In this document: positions 10,043 to 19,684 of the stretch, piece after piece
How positions within the stretch are numbered: position 1 is the first letter of the stretch
Layout of the letters: each line of letters begins with the position of its first letter
Assembly (NCBI RefSeq): GCF_014692875.1
Contig: NZ_CP061171.1
Location: forward strand, 4,154,001 to 4,218,000
Direction: 5' to 3'
Source of the DNA: Pedobacter riviphilus
Lineage (GTDB): Bacteria > Bacteroidota > Bacteroidia > Sphingobacteriales > Sphingobacteriaceae
Length of the DNA stretch: 64,000 bases
Program-made: the position numbers and the translations under genes
The notes under the pieces: model-generated
What the model was told of the DNA's origin: nothing
Seen by the model: only the letters and a program-made list of their open reading frames with translations
The model's database searches: none

Positions 10043-10468
10043 TCACAAGGTAACCCGTGTTCGATAGCTCATTGCTACTTTTTTATGGTTACACTGTGCG
10101 GGTTCCCAATTTGGACAGGCCTTTAATAATTTTATCATGTTACGATCCAATTGTGTATAATCTTTAGGTAGCTTCTGGTAAATGCCTATGCTTTTGACGT
10201 GGCCAGAGGTATCAATTATAAAAGTTGGAAAAACATCTGATTGCAAGGGCTCTTTATCTGTTCCTTTTAGTGGTACATTAGAGATAAACTTATAAAATTT
10301 AGTCATTCCTCCAGGAAATTCGGGCATTTCATCAACTTCTGTATATACGAATAGATGCGATTCGGTATCGTAATAGCCCTTACAAGAAGTTTGCTGTACA
10401 AAGCCCTGCTTATCTTTTAAAAAAGAAAAGCTTAAAAGACATAATATAAAGCCTAAATGTTTTATCAT
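10043..10468 (-). CDS. exported TonB-C-terminal-like protein
   Basis: This 141-residue protein has a signal peptide (MIKHLGFILCLLSFSFL). Residues 45-141 follow the outline of a Bacteroidota TonB C-terminal domain: EMPEFPGGMTKFYKFISN, then a strand with FIIDTSGHVKSIGI, then LDRNMIKLLKACPNWEPA. It lacks the proline-rich linker and inner-membrane anchor of true TonB, so it is probably a free periplasmic domain rather than an energy transducer. Terminators flank it on both sides, so it is likely a single-gene unit. Confidence 0.7.
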   Translation of the reverse strand: MIKHLGFILCLLSFSFLKDKQGFVQQTSCKGYYDTESHLFVYTEVDEMPEFPGGMTKFYKFISNVPLKGTDKEPLQSDVFPTFIIDTSGHVKSIGIYQKLPKDYTQLDRNMIKLLKACPNWEPAQCNHKKVAMSYRTRVTL

Positions 10469-10501
10469 ATGCTGGTTTGTAACTGAACAAATATCTGAAA
10501 T

Positions 10502-10539
10502 AAAAAATCCCGTAAGAAATTAATCTTACGGGATTTTTT
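10502..10539 (-). terminator. intrinsic terminator of the M61 peptidase gene
   Basis: The arms AAATCCCGTAAG and CTTACGGGATTT enclose an 8-base loop, with A and T runs at the ends. The hairpin lies just past the stop of the peptidase gene. The arms are nearly the same as in the hairpin at 9961. Confidence 0.85.
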
Positions 10540-10584
10540 ATGGAGTTTTAAACTGCAAGTTGAAAACTTTTAACTGCGAACTGC

Positions 10585-12414
10585 CTATATGCCTGTCCAT
10601 TTTTTTAACACTGCTTTTTGAGCTGGCGTTGCATTTTCGTTTACGGTTGCTTTTAAGCGTACACTTGGATTTTCTTTCAAGCTTAAAGAAATTTCTTTTT
10701 CAATTCCGTCGCGAATTACCTTAACGGTTAGCTGATCGCCGATTTTTTTATCCGTAATGGCAGGTAAAATATCTAATGAAAATTTCGGTTCTTTTAATTT
10801 CACATTTTTCAGCGCATCACTCAATGATGAGCCATCAATCAGAACAATTATATCGTTAACATTTAAACCACTTACCCAAGCGGCTGAGTTTCTGGCAACC
10901 GAAGTTACTTCTAAACCTTTAGTAGCCAATTGAACCGCTGCACCAGTAACCGGTTTACCAGGAGTTGCATTTTCTGTAGAAACATCAACACCTGCATACG
11001 CGAAATATTTTACATAATCTACGTCATCTACGCCGTTAACATATTTTGCCCAAAAGTTAGTAAAGCTAATTCCTGATATCTTTTCAACCATGGCTTTAAA
11101 TTCTGCATCAGTATAACCACGTTTTAAGGTTTTGCACTGCAAATACATGGCTTTCATTACATCGTCTAAACTTTTGGCACCTTTAGTGGCATTTATGATT
11201 TCGAGATCCATTAGAATACCAATCACTTCTCCTTTATTGTAGTAAGAAATGGAATTGTTTTTTGAGTTTTCATTCGGGCGGTAACCAATAATCCATGCAT
11301 CATAACTGGATGAAGCAGCCGACTGATATTTCGCACCAGGCGTATTCAACACCGTACCTACACCGTCAGCAAGATCTTTCAAAAATTCATTTACATCAGT
11401 AAAACCTGCTCTATGCAAATACTTATTTTCGTAATACGAAGTAAATCCTTCAGCCACCCAGAGGTTGGTCGTGTAATTTTCGTTGTCATAATCAAAAGGG
11501 CCTAGTGCTATCGGACGTAAGCGCTTAACATTCCAAAGGTGGTGATACTCATGAGCAACCAGGCCTAAAAAGCCTTTATAACCTTCAGCTGTATTGTATG
11601 CATTTCTGGTTGCACCTAAGGTTGTAGAGTTTAAGTGTTCTAAACCACCGCCACCTTTTAAGAAATTATGGACAATAAAGAGATAATATTTATTAGGATT
11701 TTCGCCATAAACTGCAGTTTCTTTTTCTACAATTTTAGCCATATCTACTTTTAGTTTTTCCTTATCGTAATTACCGCCACCGTACATGGCTACCTCATGG
11801 CGAACACCAGCAGCTGTAAATTCGAAAATATCCTGATTACCCACCTCAATAGGGCTATCGTAAAGAATATCAAAATCAGTAGCTTTATAGGTAAACTGCT
11901 CACCTACAACCGGGGTTAACCCGGTAGAAACTTTAGTCCAGGTATTAAAAGGAACAATTTTTACAGTACTTGGCGATTTGATCATGCCATCAGGATGCAT
12001 AAAAATTCCTGTTGGAGATAAGAATGCGTGAGATTCGTCGATAAAAGGCGTACGCACCGAGATTTCGAATGCATAAACACGGTAACTGATCTGGATATTG
12101 GCAGCCTTAGCTGAGAAAATCCTCCAGGTGTTTTTCCTTACTTTTTCAACTTTTACGGCTTTACCAGCTGCAGTAGCCTTAAATTCTTCTACACTTTTTT
12201 CAAACTCGCGGACCAAATAAGAACCCGGTGTCCAAACTGGCATTTTTACATCTACATAATCTTTTGCCAAGCCAGAAATATTCATCTGAACTTCGGCATA
12301 GTGTGCCTGTGGCTCTTTAAAAGAAACCTCAAAGCCTATTTTTACCTGCGCCTTCGCTGCCATAATACACGTTAGTAGTAAAACTAAACTTAAAATTGAT
12401 TTTTTGTTAAACAT
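10585..12414 (-). CDS. M61 family aminopeptidase with PDZ domain
   Basis: The ATG at 12414 is chosen because it gives a clean signal peptide (MFNKKSILSLVLLLTCIMAA); an upstream TTG adds nine residues. The order is an N-terminal beta domain, the zinc site HEYHH (near residue 290) in LVAHEYHHLWNVKRLRP, the third ligand in WVAEGFTSYYEN, and a PDZ domain (GLEVTSVARNSAAWVSGLNV) before the C-terminus. This is the glycyl-aminopeptidase (M61) plan. It acts as an exported zinc peptidase. The length of about 609 residues is typical. Confidence 0.93.
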   Translation of the reverse strand: MFNKKSILSLVLLLTCIMAAKAQVKIGFEVSFKEPQAHYAEVQMNISGLAKDYVDVKMPVWTPGSYLVREFEKSVEEFKATAAGKAVKVEKVRKNTWRIFSAKAANIQISYRVYAFEISVRTPFIDESHAFLSPTGIFMHPDGMIKSPSTVKIVPFNTWTKVSTGLTPVVGEQFTYKATDFDILYDSPIEVGNQDIFEFTAAGVRHEVAMYGGGNYDKEKLKVDMAKIVEKETAVYGENPNKYYLFIVHNFLKGGGGLEHLNSTTLGATRNAYNTAEGYKGFLGLVAHEYHHLWNVKRLRPIALGPFDYDNENYTTNLWVAEGFTSYYENKYLHRAGFTDVNEFLKDLADGVGTVLNTPGAKYQSAASSSYDAWIIGYRPNENSKNNSISYYNKGEVIGILMDLEIINATKGAKSLDDVMKAMYLQCKTLKRGYTDAEFKAMVEKISGISFTNFWAKYVNGVDDVDYVKYFAYAGVDVSTENATPGKPVTGAAVQLATKGLEVTSVARNSAAWVSGLNVNDIIVLIDGSSLSDALKNVKLKEPKFSLDILPAITDKKIGDQLTVKVIRDGIEKEISLSLKENPSVRLKATVNENATPAQKAVLKKWTGI

Positions 12415-12788
12415 ATTGATATTGACTGTGTTTTGTTGCAAATTTAGATTTATTGATGGGGTTTTAGAACAAAATAGCTAAATGTGGTGTAAAATAGTTG
12501 TTTCGGTTTCATTGGTTCATGGCTGATGGCTGATGGTTTTTACGCTAACTAAACCCAAAAATAAATTGGCTTTCGCATCTTTAATTGAGTTATGAGGATA
12601 TAAAAGCTAGTAATATTATATCTTCAGACAGATTTACTCAAAACTGAAAGCTGTCCGTTCCAAACTGAAAATCGGTAACATCCTTAATACAACAAATTTA
12701 GGACTAAACTATTTGAATATTTTTACGCTCTAATTCTAAACATTAATTTCGTTTTAATGTTGGAATACGCACAACACAAATAATAAAC
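12415..12788. other. intergenic region between divergent genes, no gene seen
   Basis: About 370 AT-rich bases separate the M61 gene from the efflux operon. They must hold both promoters, but I could not place a convincing Bacteroidota -33/-7 pair. The only visible pattern is a short tandem GGCTGAT doublet near 12524. Confidence 0.5.
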
Positions 12789-13886
12789 ATGAAGAAAAGG
12801 TATATTATCTATGCTGTTTTAGCTATAGGCTTGGCTTATTTGGTCTATTACAGAATTAACGCAAATAAAAAACTCGAAGGGAAAGGCGGTGCATCTGGGG
12901 CGGGAAAAGGCAAAGGTGATGGTAAGGGAAGTGCTTCTGCTCCATTGGTAGTTGATGGAATTGTGGTAAAACCAGTATCGTTTGATAACGATTTGGAAGT
13001 AACCGGCGCCATTGATGCCAACGAATCGGTTGTATTGAAAAGTGAAGTATCGGGATTGGTTACCGGAATTTATTTTCAGGAAGGTACAACCGTATCAAAA
13101 GGAAGTGTATTGGTAAAAGTAAACGACAGAGATATACAGGCACAATTACAGGATGCACTAACCAAGCAAAAACTTTCATCAACAAATGAAAACCGTGCAA
13201 AACAGCTTTTGGCCAAAGGCGCTATTAGCCAGGAGGAGTACGATACTGCTCTGGCCGATTTAAAATCCCTACAGGCGCAAGCACAATTAATTCGGGCGCA
13301 ACTCGCCAAAACCGCTATCCGTGCACCTTTTACCGGTAGAGTAGGCTTGCGTAGCATCTCGGCCGGAACCTATTTAACACCAGCAACTGTAATAGCCAAC
13401 CTGGTAAGTACCAATCCGGTTAAAATTACTTTTTCTGTTCCGGAGAAATATGCGGGACAGATTAAAGTAAATTCAGAAATTATATTTACGACCGATGGCT
13501 CTTCCAAAGAAAATAAAGGAAAAGTTTACGCAATAGAACCGGGGATTAATGCGGCTACCAGAACGTTACAGATTAGGGCTTTGGCACCTAATGCAGATAA
13601 TGCTTTATTACCAGGTTCTTTTGCCAAAATTAAACTGGCTTTAAATACGGTACAAAATGCCATATTAATTCCTAACGAAGCCGTAATACCTGTGTTAAAA
13701 GGCAAAATTGTTTATGTACAAAAAGACGGAAAAGCGCAGGAAGTAAAAGTAGAAGCAGGTACCCGTACCGATGAAAATATTGTAATTACGTCAGGATTAA
13801 AAGTTGGCGATACGGTTTTGACAACCGGGTCGATGGCATTGAAGAAAGATGCCCAGGTAAAAGTTCATTTGGTTAAACAATTATGA
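12789..13886 (+). CDS. RND efflux periplasmic adaptor (membrane fusion protein)
   Basis: This HlyD/AcrA-type adaptor has an N-terminal membrane segment (YIIYAVLAIGLAYLVYY), a Gly/Lys/Ser-rich linker at residues 30-50, then lipoyl half-domains (ANESVVLKSEVSGLVTGI and TAIRAPFTGRVGLRSISAG) around an alpha-hairpin with QLLAKGAISQEEYDTA. The barrel and membrane-proximal domains follow. It links the inner-membrane pump to the TolC channel. Its stop overlaps the next start as ATGA, so the operon is translationally coupled. The glycine-rich linker after the anchor is unusually low in complexity. Confidence 0.94.
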   Translation: MKKRYIIYAVLAIGLAYLVYYRINANKKLEGKGGASGAGKGKGDGKGSASAPLVVDGIVVKPVSFDNDLEVTGAIDANESVVLKSEVSGLVTGIYFQEGTTVSKGSVLVKVNDRDIQAQLQDALTKQKLSSTNENRAKQLLAKGAISQEEYDTALADLKSLQAQAQLIRAQLAKTAIRAPFTGRVGLRSISAGTYLTPATVIANLVSTNPVKITFSVPEKYAGQIKVNSEIIFTTDGSSKENKGKVYAIEPGINAATRTLQIRALAPNADNALLPGSFAKIKLALNTVQNAILIPNEAVIPVLKGKIVYVQKDGKAQEVKVEAGTRTDENIVITSGLKVGDTVLTTGSMALKKDAQVKVHLVKQL

Positions 13887-14278
13887 GTATCTCAACCACG
13901 GGTTTAAAAAAAGTAACCTTTATTGCCCTCGCGACTATAGTCTTTGGCTTCGTTGGCTGCAAGCAAAGCCCTAAAGAGCGTGCCGTGATGCAGGTATATG
14001 TATCCTATAAAGAAGCCGATTCGGCTACAGTAATGAAAGTTTTAGATCCTTTGCAAAAAGAAATTTCAAAGATCAGCAATATCCATAAAATATCAACATC
14101 ATCCCAAAAAGGTGCTGGCAATATTATAGTTGAATTTAATATGGATAAAAATATAGATAGTGCGGCTATTGAAGTACAAAACAGACTAACTATAGCTAAC
14201 ACCGGTTTACCAAAAGAAGCCAAAATATATTGTTTTAGAGTGAACAACGAGCATAAAAAAAATAAATACAATCAATAA
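13883..14278 (+). CDS. stand-alone RND porter-subdomain-like small protein, possible lipoprotein
   Basis: This 131-residue protein starts MSISTTGLKK, nearly the same as the pump that follows (MSISTTSIKR). It has one hydrophobic segment ending FGFVGC, which could be a lipobox. Residues of about 36-115 resemble the first porter subdomain of that pump (EFNMDKNIDSAAIEVQNRL against EFNLDKNIEEAANDVRDKV) and then it stops after LPKEAK. Both junctions overlap (ATGA with the adaptor, TAATG with the pump), so it is a maintained operon member, not debris. The function is unknown; it may associate with the pump or derive from partial duplication. Confidence 0.8.
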   Translation: MSISTTGLKKVTFIALATIVFGFVGCKQSPKERAVMQVYVSYKEADSATVMKVLDPLQKEISKISNIHKISTSSQKGAGNIIVEFNMDKNIDSAAIEVQNRLTIANTGLPKEAKIYCFRVNNEHKKNKYNQ

Positions 14279-17200
14279 TGAGTATTTCAACCACGAGTAT
14301 AAAAAGGCCGGTTTTGGCCATTGTGATGAACTTATTGATTGTCCTTTTCGGGATAATCGGCTATACCTTTTTAGGTGTACGCGAGTATCCATCTATCGAC
14401 CCCACGGTGGTTTCGGTAAGAACTTCCTATCCTGGTGCCAACTCAGATATTATCGAATCGCAAATTACCGAACCTTTAGAAAAATCGATCAACTCCATTG
14501 ATGGGATCCGAAATATTTCTTCATCAAGCAACCAGGGAACAAGCAATATCACCATAGAGTTTAACCTCGATAAAAATATAGAAGAAGCCGCGAATGATGT
14601 GCGTGACAAAGTATCGCAGGCTGCCCGTACCTTACCTAAAGATATTGACGGTTTACCGGTAGTAAGTAAGGCTGATGCCAACTCTGACCCGATTTTATCG
14701 ATGACGATCCAGAGCGATAAACGCAATACACTGGAATTAAGTGATTTTGCTGAAAACGTAATTGCCGACCGTATCCAAACCATTCCGGGGGTAAGTAGTG
14801 TACAAATCCAGGGTCAAAGGAAATATGCCATGCGTATCTGGATGGATCCCAATAAACTAAGTGCTTACGGCTTAACCTCGCAGGATATTGTTACTGCATT
14901 AGACAATGAAAACGTAGAGCTTCCATCAGGAAAAATCACCGGCGCTACTACCGAACTAACAGTTAAAACCCTGGGAAAACTAACCAACGAAAGCGAGTTT
15001 AATAACTTAATCTTAAAAGCCGACAGCAATCAGGTAGTTAAACTAAAAGATGTTGGTTATGCGGTTTTAGGACCAGAAAACGAAGAAACCATTCTACGTG
15101 AATCGGGCAGGCCAATGGTGGCCATTGCCATTATCCCTCAGCCCGGAGCCAATTATCTCGATATCAGTAAAGAGTTTTACAAACGTTTTGATAAATTAAA
15201 AGCCGATATCCCACAGGATATTAAATTGAAAGTTGCATTAGACAATACCCTTTTCATCAAGCGTTCGGTAACCGAAGTTGCCGAGACTATTGGTTTATCA
15301 CTGGTATTGGTAATTTTGATCATATATCTCTTTTTCAGAGATTGGGCCATTGCTTTTAGACCTTTAATCGATATCCCGGTATCTTTAATTTTTACTTTCT
15401 TCATCATGTACGCCTTCGGCTTTTCAATCAATGTATTGAGTTTATTGGCCATTGTACTGGCTACAGGATTGGTGGTAGATGATGGTATTGTGGTTACCGA
15501 AAATATATTTAAAAAAGTTGAAGAAGGCATGTCGCCTTTCGAGGCAGCCATTAAAGGATCAAATGAAATCTTTTTTGCTGTAATTTCGATTTCCATTACC
15601 CTTGCGTCCGTATTTTTACCGGTAATTTTCTTACAGGGCTTTGTGGGCCGTTTATTTAGAGAGTTTGGCGTGGTAATAGGTGCCGCGGTACTGGTATCTG
15701 CCTTTGTATCACTCACTTTAACACCGATGTTAAATGCCTACCTGATGAAAAAGGGTGAACATAAACCATCCAGATTTTACAACTGGACAGAACCCTATTT
15801 TATAAAATTAAATGATGCATACGAATCTAACCTGAACAAATTTTTGGATAAAAGATGGCTTTCCATTCCAATTATTATAGTGTGTATGGGGCTTATTTTC
15901 TTATTCTGGAAGGTTTTACCAAAAGAAACCGCCCCTTATGACGATAGAAGTGCAATCAATATCAGTGCAAGCACTCCCGAAGGTGCCTCCTTTGCCTATA
16001 CTGATCAGTTTATTATGAAACTGAATCAGTTGGTAATTGATTCAGTTCCCGAAAAAAACGTAAACATTACCATTACTTCGCCAAGTTTTGGTGGTTCGGG
16101 TGCGGTAAACTCTGGTTTTGTAAGAATGGGTTTAACAGATCCCGAAACGCGTAAACGTTCGCAAAAAGACATTGCCGATATGCTCACCCGGGTAACCAAA
16201 AAATATACCGAAGGTAAAACCATTGTGAGCCAACAGCCAACCATTTCAGTAGGTCGCCGTGGCGGATTACCCATCAGTTATATTATCCAGGCCCAAAATT
16301 TCGAAAAACTAAGAGAGAAAATCCCTTTGTTTATGGATGCGGTTTCGAAAGACCCAACATTCACCGTATCAGACGTAAACCTGAAATTTAACAAGCCTGA
16401 AATTAACTTGACCATCGACAGGGATAAGGCCAAAAATTTAGGTGTTTCTATATCTGCTATTGCACAAACCTTAAATTTAGGATTAAGTGGTCAAAGGTTT
16501 TCGTATTTCTTCATGAATGGAAAACAATACCAGGTAATTGGTCAGTTCGATCGTGGAGACCGGAAGGATCCATTAGATTTAAGTTCTGTTTATGTACGTA
16601 ATGATAAGGGTGAGTTGGTTCAGCTAGACAATGTGGTTACGGCTAAAGAAGAAAGTAGTCCGCCACAGCTGTACAGGAACAACCGCTTTATTGCGGCAAC
16701 TGTTTCGGCAGGCTTAGCACCGGGAAAAAGTATTGGCGAAGGTATAGATGCCATGGATGCCATTTCTAAAAAAGTATTAGACGAAACTTTCTCTACCGAT
16801 TTAAGTGGAGAATCTCGGGATTTTAAAGAAAGCTCTTCAAATACCTTCTTTGCATTCGGTTTGGCGCTCCTTCTGGTTTATTTAATTCTTTCGGCACAGT
16901 TTGAGAGCTTTAAAGATCCCATTATCATCATTTTAACTGTACCCATGGCCGTTGCCGGTGCATTTTTATCGCTCTGGTTATGTGGCCAAAGCTGGAATAT
17001 CTTCAGCCAGATCGGTACCATTATGCTTATTGGCTTGGTAACCAAAAATGGTATTTTAATTGTTGAGTTTGCTAACCAGCTAAAAGAAAAAGGGATTGCG
17101 ATTCCTCAAGCTATACGTGAAGCTGCTGTTTCGCGTTTGCGCCCAATTTTAATGACCAGCTTAGCCATTGCGATTGGAGCTTTACCAATTGCCCTTGCTT

Positions 17201-17388
17201 TAGGTGCCGCTGCAAAAAGCAGAATGAGTATGGGAACCGTAATTGTAGGTGGAACATTGTTCTCTTTGGTTTTAACCTTATTTGTAATACCAGCCATTTA
17301 CTCTTACTGGGCCAAACCGTACAAACCGAATAAAGAATTAAAAGAAGCCCATCGTTTTGAACAAGAAGCTTTACATACAGAAGAATAA
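14278..17388 (+). CDS. RND multidrug efflux permease, AcrB/HAE1-like
   Basis: This proton-driven inner-membrane exporter has 1,036 residues, the usual length. TM1 lies at residues 11-30, followed by porter domains and a TM block with VLATGLVVDDGIVVTENI, which has the two adjacent Asp of the proton relay. A second periplasmic half follows, then TM segments with LIGLVTKNGILIVEFANQ, which has the relay Lys. It forms a tripartite complex with the adaptor at 12789 and the TolC protein at 17390. The start shares a base with the previous stop. The substrate is not predictable. Confidence 0.96.
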   Translation: MSISTTSIKRPVLAIVMNLLIVLFGIIGYTFLGVREYPSIDPTVVSVRTSYPGANSDIIESQITEPLEKSINSIDGIRNISSSSNQGTSNITIEFNLDKNIEEAANDVRDKVSQAARTLPKDIDGLPVVSKADANSDPILSMTIQSDKRNTLELSDFAENVIADRIQTIPGVSSVQIQGQRKYAMRIWMDPNKLSAYGLTSQDIVTALDNENVELPSGKITGATTELTVKTLGKLTNESEFNNLILKADSNQVVKLKDVGYAVLGPENEETILRESGRPMVAIAIIPQPGANYLDISKEFYKRFDKLKADIPQDIKLKVALDNTLFIKRSVTEVAETIGLSLVLVILIIYLFFRDWAIAFRPLIDIPVSLIFTFFIMYAFGFSINVLSLLAIVLATGLVVDDGIVVTENIFKKVEEGMSPFEAAIKGSNEIFFAVISISITLASVFLPVIFLQGFVGRLFREFGVVIGAAVLVSAFVSLTLTPMLNAYLMKKGEHKPSRFYNWTEPYFIKLNDAYESNLNKFLDKRWLSIPIIIVCMGLIFLFWKVLPKETAPYDDRSAINISASTPEGASFAYTDQFIMKLNQLVIDSVPEKNVNITITSPSFGGSGAVNSGFVRMGLTDPETRKRSQKDIADMLTRVTKKYTEGKTIVSQQPTISVGRRGGLPISYIIQAQNFEKLREKIPLFMDAVSKDPTFTVSDVNLKFNKPEINLTIDRDKAKNLGVSISAIAQTLNLGLSGQRFSYFFMNGKQYQVIGQFDRGDRKDPLDLSSVYVRNDKGELVQLDNVVTAKEESSPPQLYRNNRFIAATVSAGLAPGKSIGEGIDAMDAISKKVLDETFSTDLSGESRDFKESSSNTFFAFGLALLLVYLILSAQFESFKDPIIIILTVPMAVAGAFLSLWLCGQSWNIFSQIGTIMLIGLVTKNGILIVEFANQLKEKGIAIPQAIREAAVSRLRPILMTSLAIAIGALPIALALGAAAKSRMSMGTVIVGGTLFSLVLTLFVIPAIYSYWAKPYKPNKELKEAHRFEQEALHTEE

Positions 17389-17389
17389 G

Positions 17390-18700
17390 ATGAGCAAGAA
17401 ATTAAAAATATTTATCCTGTTGGTAAGTTTATCCCTTTCGGGCTTTGCTCAGGAAAAACTGAGCTTACAGGAGGCGATAACTGTTGCTTTACAGAACAAT
17501 TACGATATCAAAATCAGTAAAAACCAGATCGATATCGCAAAAAACAATGCCAATATTGGCAACGCGGGTATGTTACCTAATTTAACGGGAAGTTATACCA
17601 ATGGTGGAAGTATCCAGAATACCAGGCAAACCCCTGCAACTGGTCCTGATCGGGTAATTACAGGCGCAAAAAGTACCAATAACAGTTATGGTGCGGAATT
17701 AAACTGGACTATTTTTAATGGTTTTAGCATGTTTGCCAATTATGATCGCTTAAAAGAGTTGCAAAAACAAGGCGAGTTAAACGCCCGGTTAACCATTTTA
17801 ACTACAGTTGCTGATGTAATTACGGCTTATTACGACATTGTAAGGCAACAACAATTGGTTATTGCTGCCGATAGTGCAATGGACGTTTCTGTATTACGTA
17901 CCAATATTGCGAAAACAAAATTACAACTTGGCCGTGGCTCTAAATTGGATGTGTTAACCGCACAGGTTGATTACAATACCGATACATCAAACTATCTGCA
18001 AACCAAAAATGCCTTACAGGTAGCTAAAGTGCGCTTAAACCAATTGATGGTGAGAGATATCGGTACTTCGTTTTCTGTAGACAACCACATTGATGTAGAT
18101 AAAGGTATCCTGTTCAGTAAAATGGCCGAAATGGCCGAGCAGCAGAATCCTAATGTGCAGAATGCATTTATTAATCAACGTATTGCATCCTTAAATTTAA
18201 AATCTATCCGTGGGGCAAGGTATCCATCTGTAAGTTTAAACTCTGGCTACAGCAGGGCAAACAGTACCAGCCCTACAGGCTTTAACCAAAAATTTGCTGC
18301 GAATGGATTTACTTATGGCGTTACGGCAAGTATAAATTTATTTAATGGTTTTTTACAGCGCCAACAAGAGCGTAATGCAAAAATAGAGATCGACAACTCG
18401 GCCCTTAATCTGAACAAAACCAAGCTGGATGTAAATTCGCAATTGCTTACTGCTTATCAAAATTACAGCACCTACCTGGATCTGATTAAATTAGAGCAGC
18501 GAAATGTAGATATTGCAAAAGAAAACTTAGATATTACCCTAGCAAAATACCGTTTGGGCAGCATAGCCCCTTTAGAACTCAGAGAAGCACAGCGTAATGC
18601 TATTGATGCACAAAACCGTTTCATCGAAATGCAATATCAAGCGAAAATAGCCGAAACTACACTGAAAGAAATCAGTGGAAATATAAATTTATCTAATTAA
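17390..18700 (+). CDS. TolC-family outer membrane efflux channel
   Basis: The ATG at 17390 is one base after the pump stop and gives a proper signal peptide (ending LSLSGFAQ). An upstream TTG would overlap the pump. The protein opens EKLSLQEAITVALQNNYDIK, the standard first helix of the family, and shows the internal duplication of helices and strands (NSYGAELNWTIFNGFSMF and FTYGVTASINLFNGFLQR). It ends in long helices with LGSIAPLELREAQRNAIDA. It is the last gene of the efflux operon. Confidence 0.95.
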   Translation: MSKKLKIFILLVSLSLSGFAQEKLSLQEAITVALQNNYDIKISKNQIDIAKNNANIGNAGMLPNLTGSYTNGGSIQNTRQTPATGPDRVITGAKSTNNSYGAELNWTIFNGFSMFANYDRLKELQKQGELNARLTILTTVADVITAYYDIVRQQQLVIAADSAMDVSVLRTNIAKTKLQLGRGSKLDVLTAQVDYNTDTSNYLQTKNALQVAKVRLNQLMVRDIGTSFSVDNHIDVDKGILFSKMAEMAEQQNPNVQNAFINQRIASLNLKSIRGARYPSVSLNSGYSRANSTSPTGFNQKFAANGFTYGVTASINLFNGFLQRQQERNAKIEIDNSALNLNKTKLDVNSQLLTAYQNYSTYLDLIKLEQRNVDIAKENLDITLAKYRLGSIAPLELREAQRNAIDAQNRFIEMQYQAKIAETTLKEISGNINLSN

Positions 18701-18716
18701 TTTTTATATTTAGTCC

Positions 18717-19601
18717 ATGATACTTGTTGCAGATAGTGGCTCATCGAAAACTGATTGGATGGGCTATCATAATGGCGAAACCATTAAATTTAGCACTCCT
18801 GGAATAAACCCTTATTTCTTAAGTGAGCAAGAAATTACAAAGCTGATTTCTAAAAATGAATCCTTATTACAATACGCTAATGAGGTAAAAGAAATCTACT
18901 TTTTTGGAGCTGGTTGCTCTTCACCCGATAAACATGAAGTAGTCTCAAATGGCTTGTCGGCCGTTTTTGGTAATGCTTTTATTTCAGTTGACCACGATCT
19001 TCTGGGCTCGGTATATGCTACCTGCGGAAATGCAGAAGGCTTAAACTGTATTTTAGGCACCGGATCGAATATCTGTTATTTCGATGGAAAGAAAATCCAC
19101 GATGGGCATCATGGCTTAGGCTACGTTCTTGGCGATGAAGGTTCTGGTACTTTCTTTGGAAAAAAAGTACTTCTAAGCTATTTGTACAATAAAATGCCAT
19201 CAACCCTAGCTGCAGAATTTAAAAAGTCTTTCCCGGCAGAAAAAGAACAGATTATTACCAATGTTTATCAAAAACCTTTCCCAAATATCTATCTAGCAGG
19301 CTTTAGCCGCTTCATGGCCAGCCATAAAGACCATCCATTTATTCAGGACATTTTAAGAACAGGCTTTCAGGAGTTTGTAGATACCAATGTTAAAGATTAT
19401 CCTAAACACAAAAGTGTTCCATGCCACTTTGTAGGCTCTATAGCCTATTATTATCAGGAAACATTAATTTCAGTGTTATTAGAAAATGGCATTGAACCTG
19501 GGAAAATATTACAGAAACCTATTGAAGAGCTATTTAATTTTATTTTAAACAAAGAAGGGATAGTACCAACAAGTGAATTAAAATCGAAGTCTATTTTTTA
19601 G
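18717..19601 (+). CDS. BadF/BadG-type ATPase, N-acetylglucosamine-kinase-like
   Basis: This 294-residue actin-fold kinase shows the phosphate 1 loop (MILVADSGSSKTDW), LGTGSNICYF for phosphate 2, and GYVLGDEGSGTFFGKK. This is the pattern of eukaryotic-type N-acetylglucosamine kinases and BadF ATPases. It probably phosphorylates an amino sugar in the cytoplasm; the exact substrate is inferred from family only. It lies 16 bases after tolC on the same strand and could be read through from that operon, though the functions are unrelated. Confidence 0.85.
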   Translation: MILVADSGSSKTDWMGYHNGETIKFSTPGINPYFLSEQEITKLISKNESLLQYANEVKEIYFFGAGCSSPDKHEVVSNGLSAVFGNAFISVDHDLLGSVYATCGNAEGLNCILGTGSNICYFDGKKIHDGHHGLGYVLGDEGSGTFFGKKVLLSYLYNKMPSTLAAEFKKSFPAEKEQIITNVYQKPFPNIYLAGFSRFMASHKDHPFIQDILRTGFQEFVDTNVKDYPKHKSVPCHFVGSIAYYYQETLISVLLENGIEPGKILQKPIEELFNFILNKEGIVPTSELKSKSIF

Positions 19602-19684
19602 CTACTATAAATTTATTGTTAAAATATTCTTAAGATTGTAAACATAACAACATAAACTTTTGTTATATTCTTAACGGCATATAA

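Noticed and set aside
12789..18700. RND efflux operon as the exporter of the lanthipeptide
   Set aside because: Class I lanthipeptides are normally exported by ABC transporters, and the operon is complete and self-contained; the nearness gives no evidence of function.
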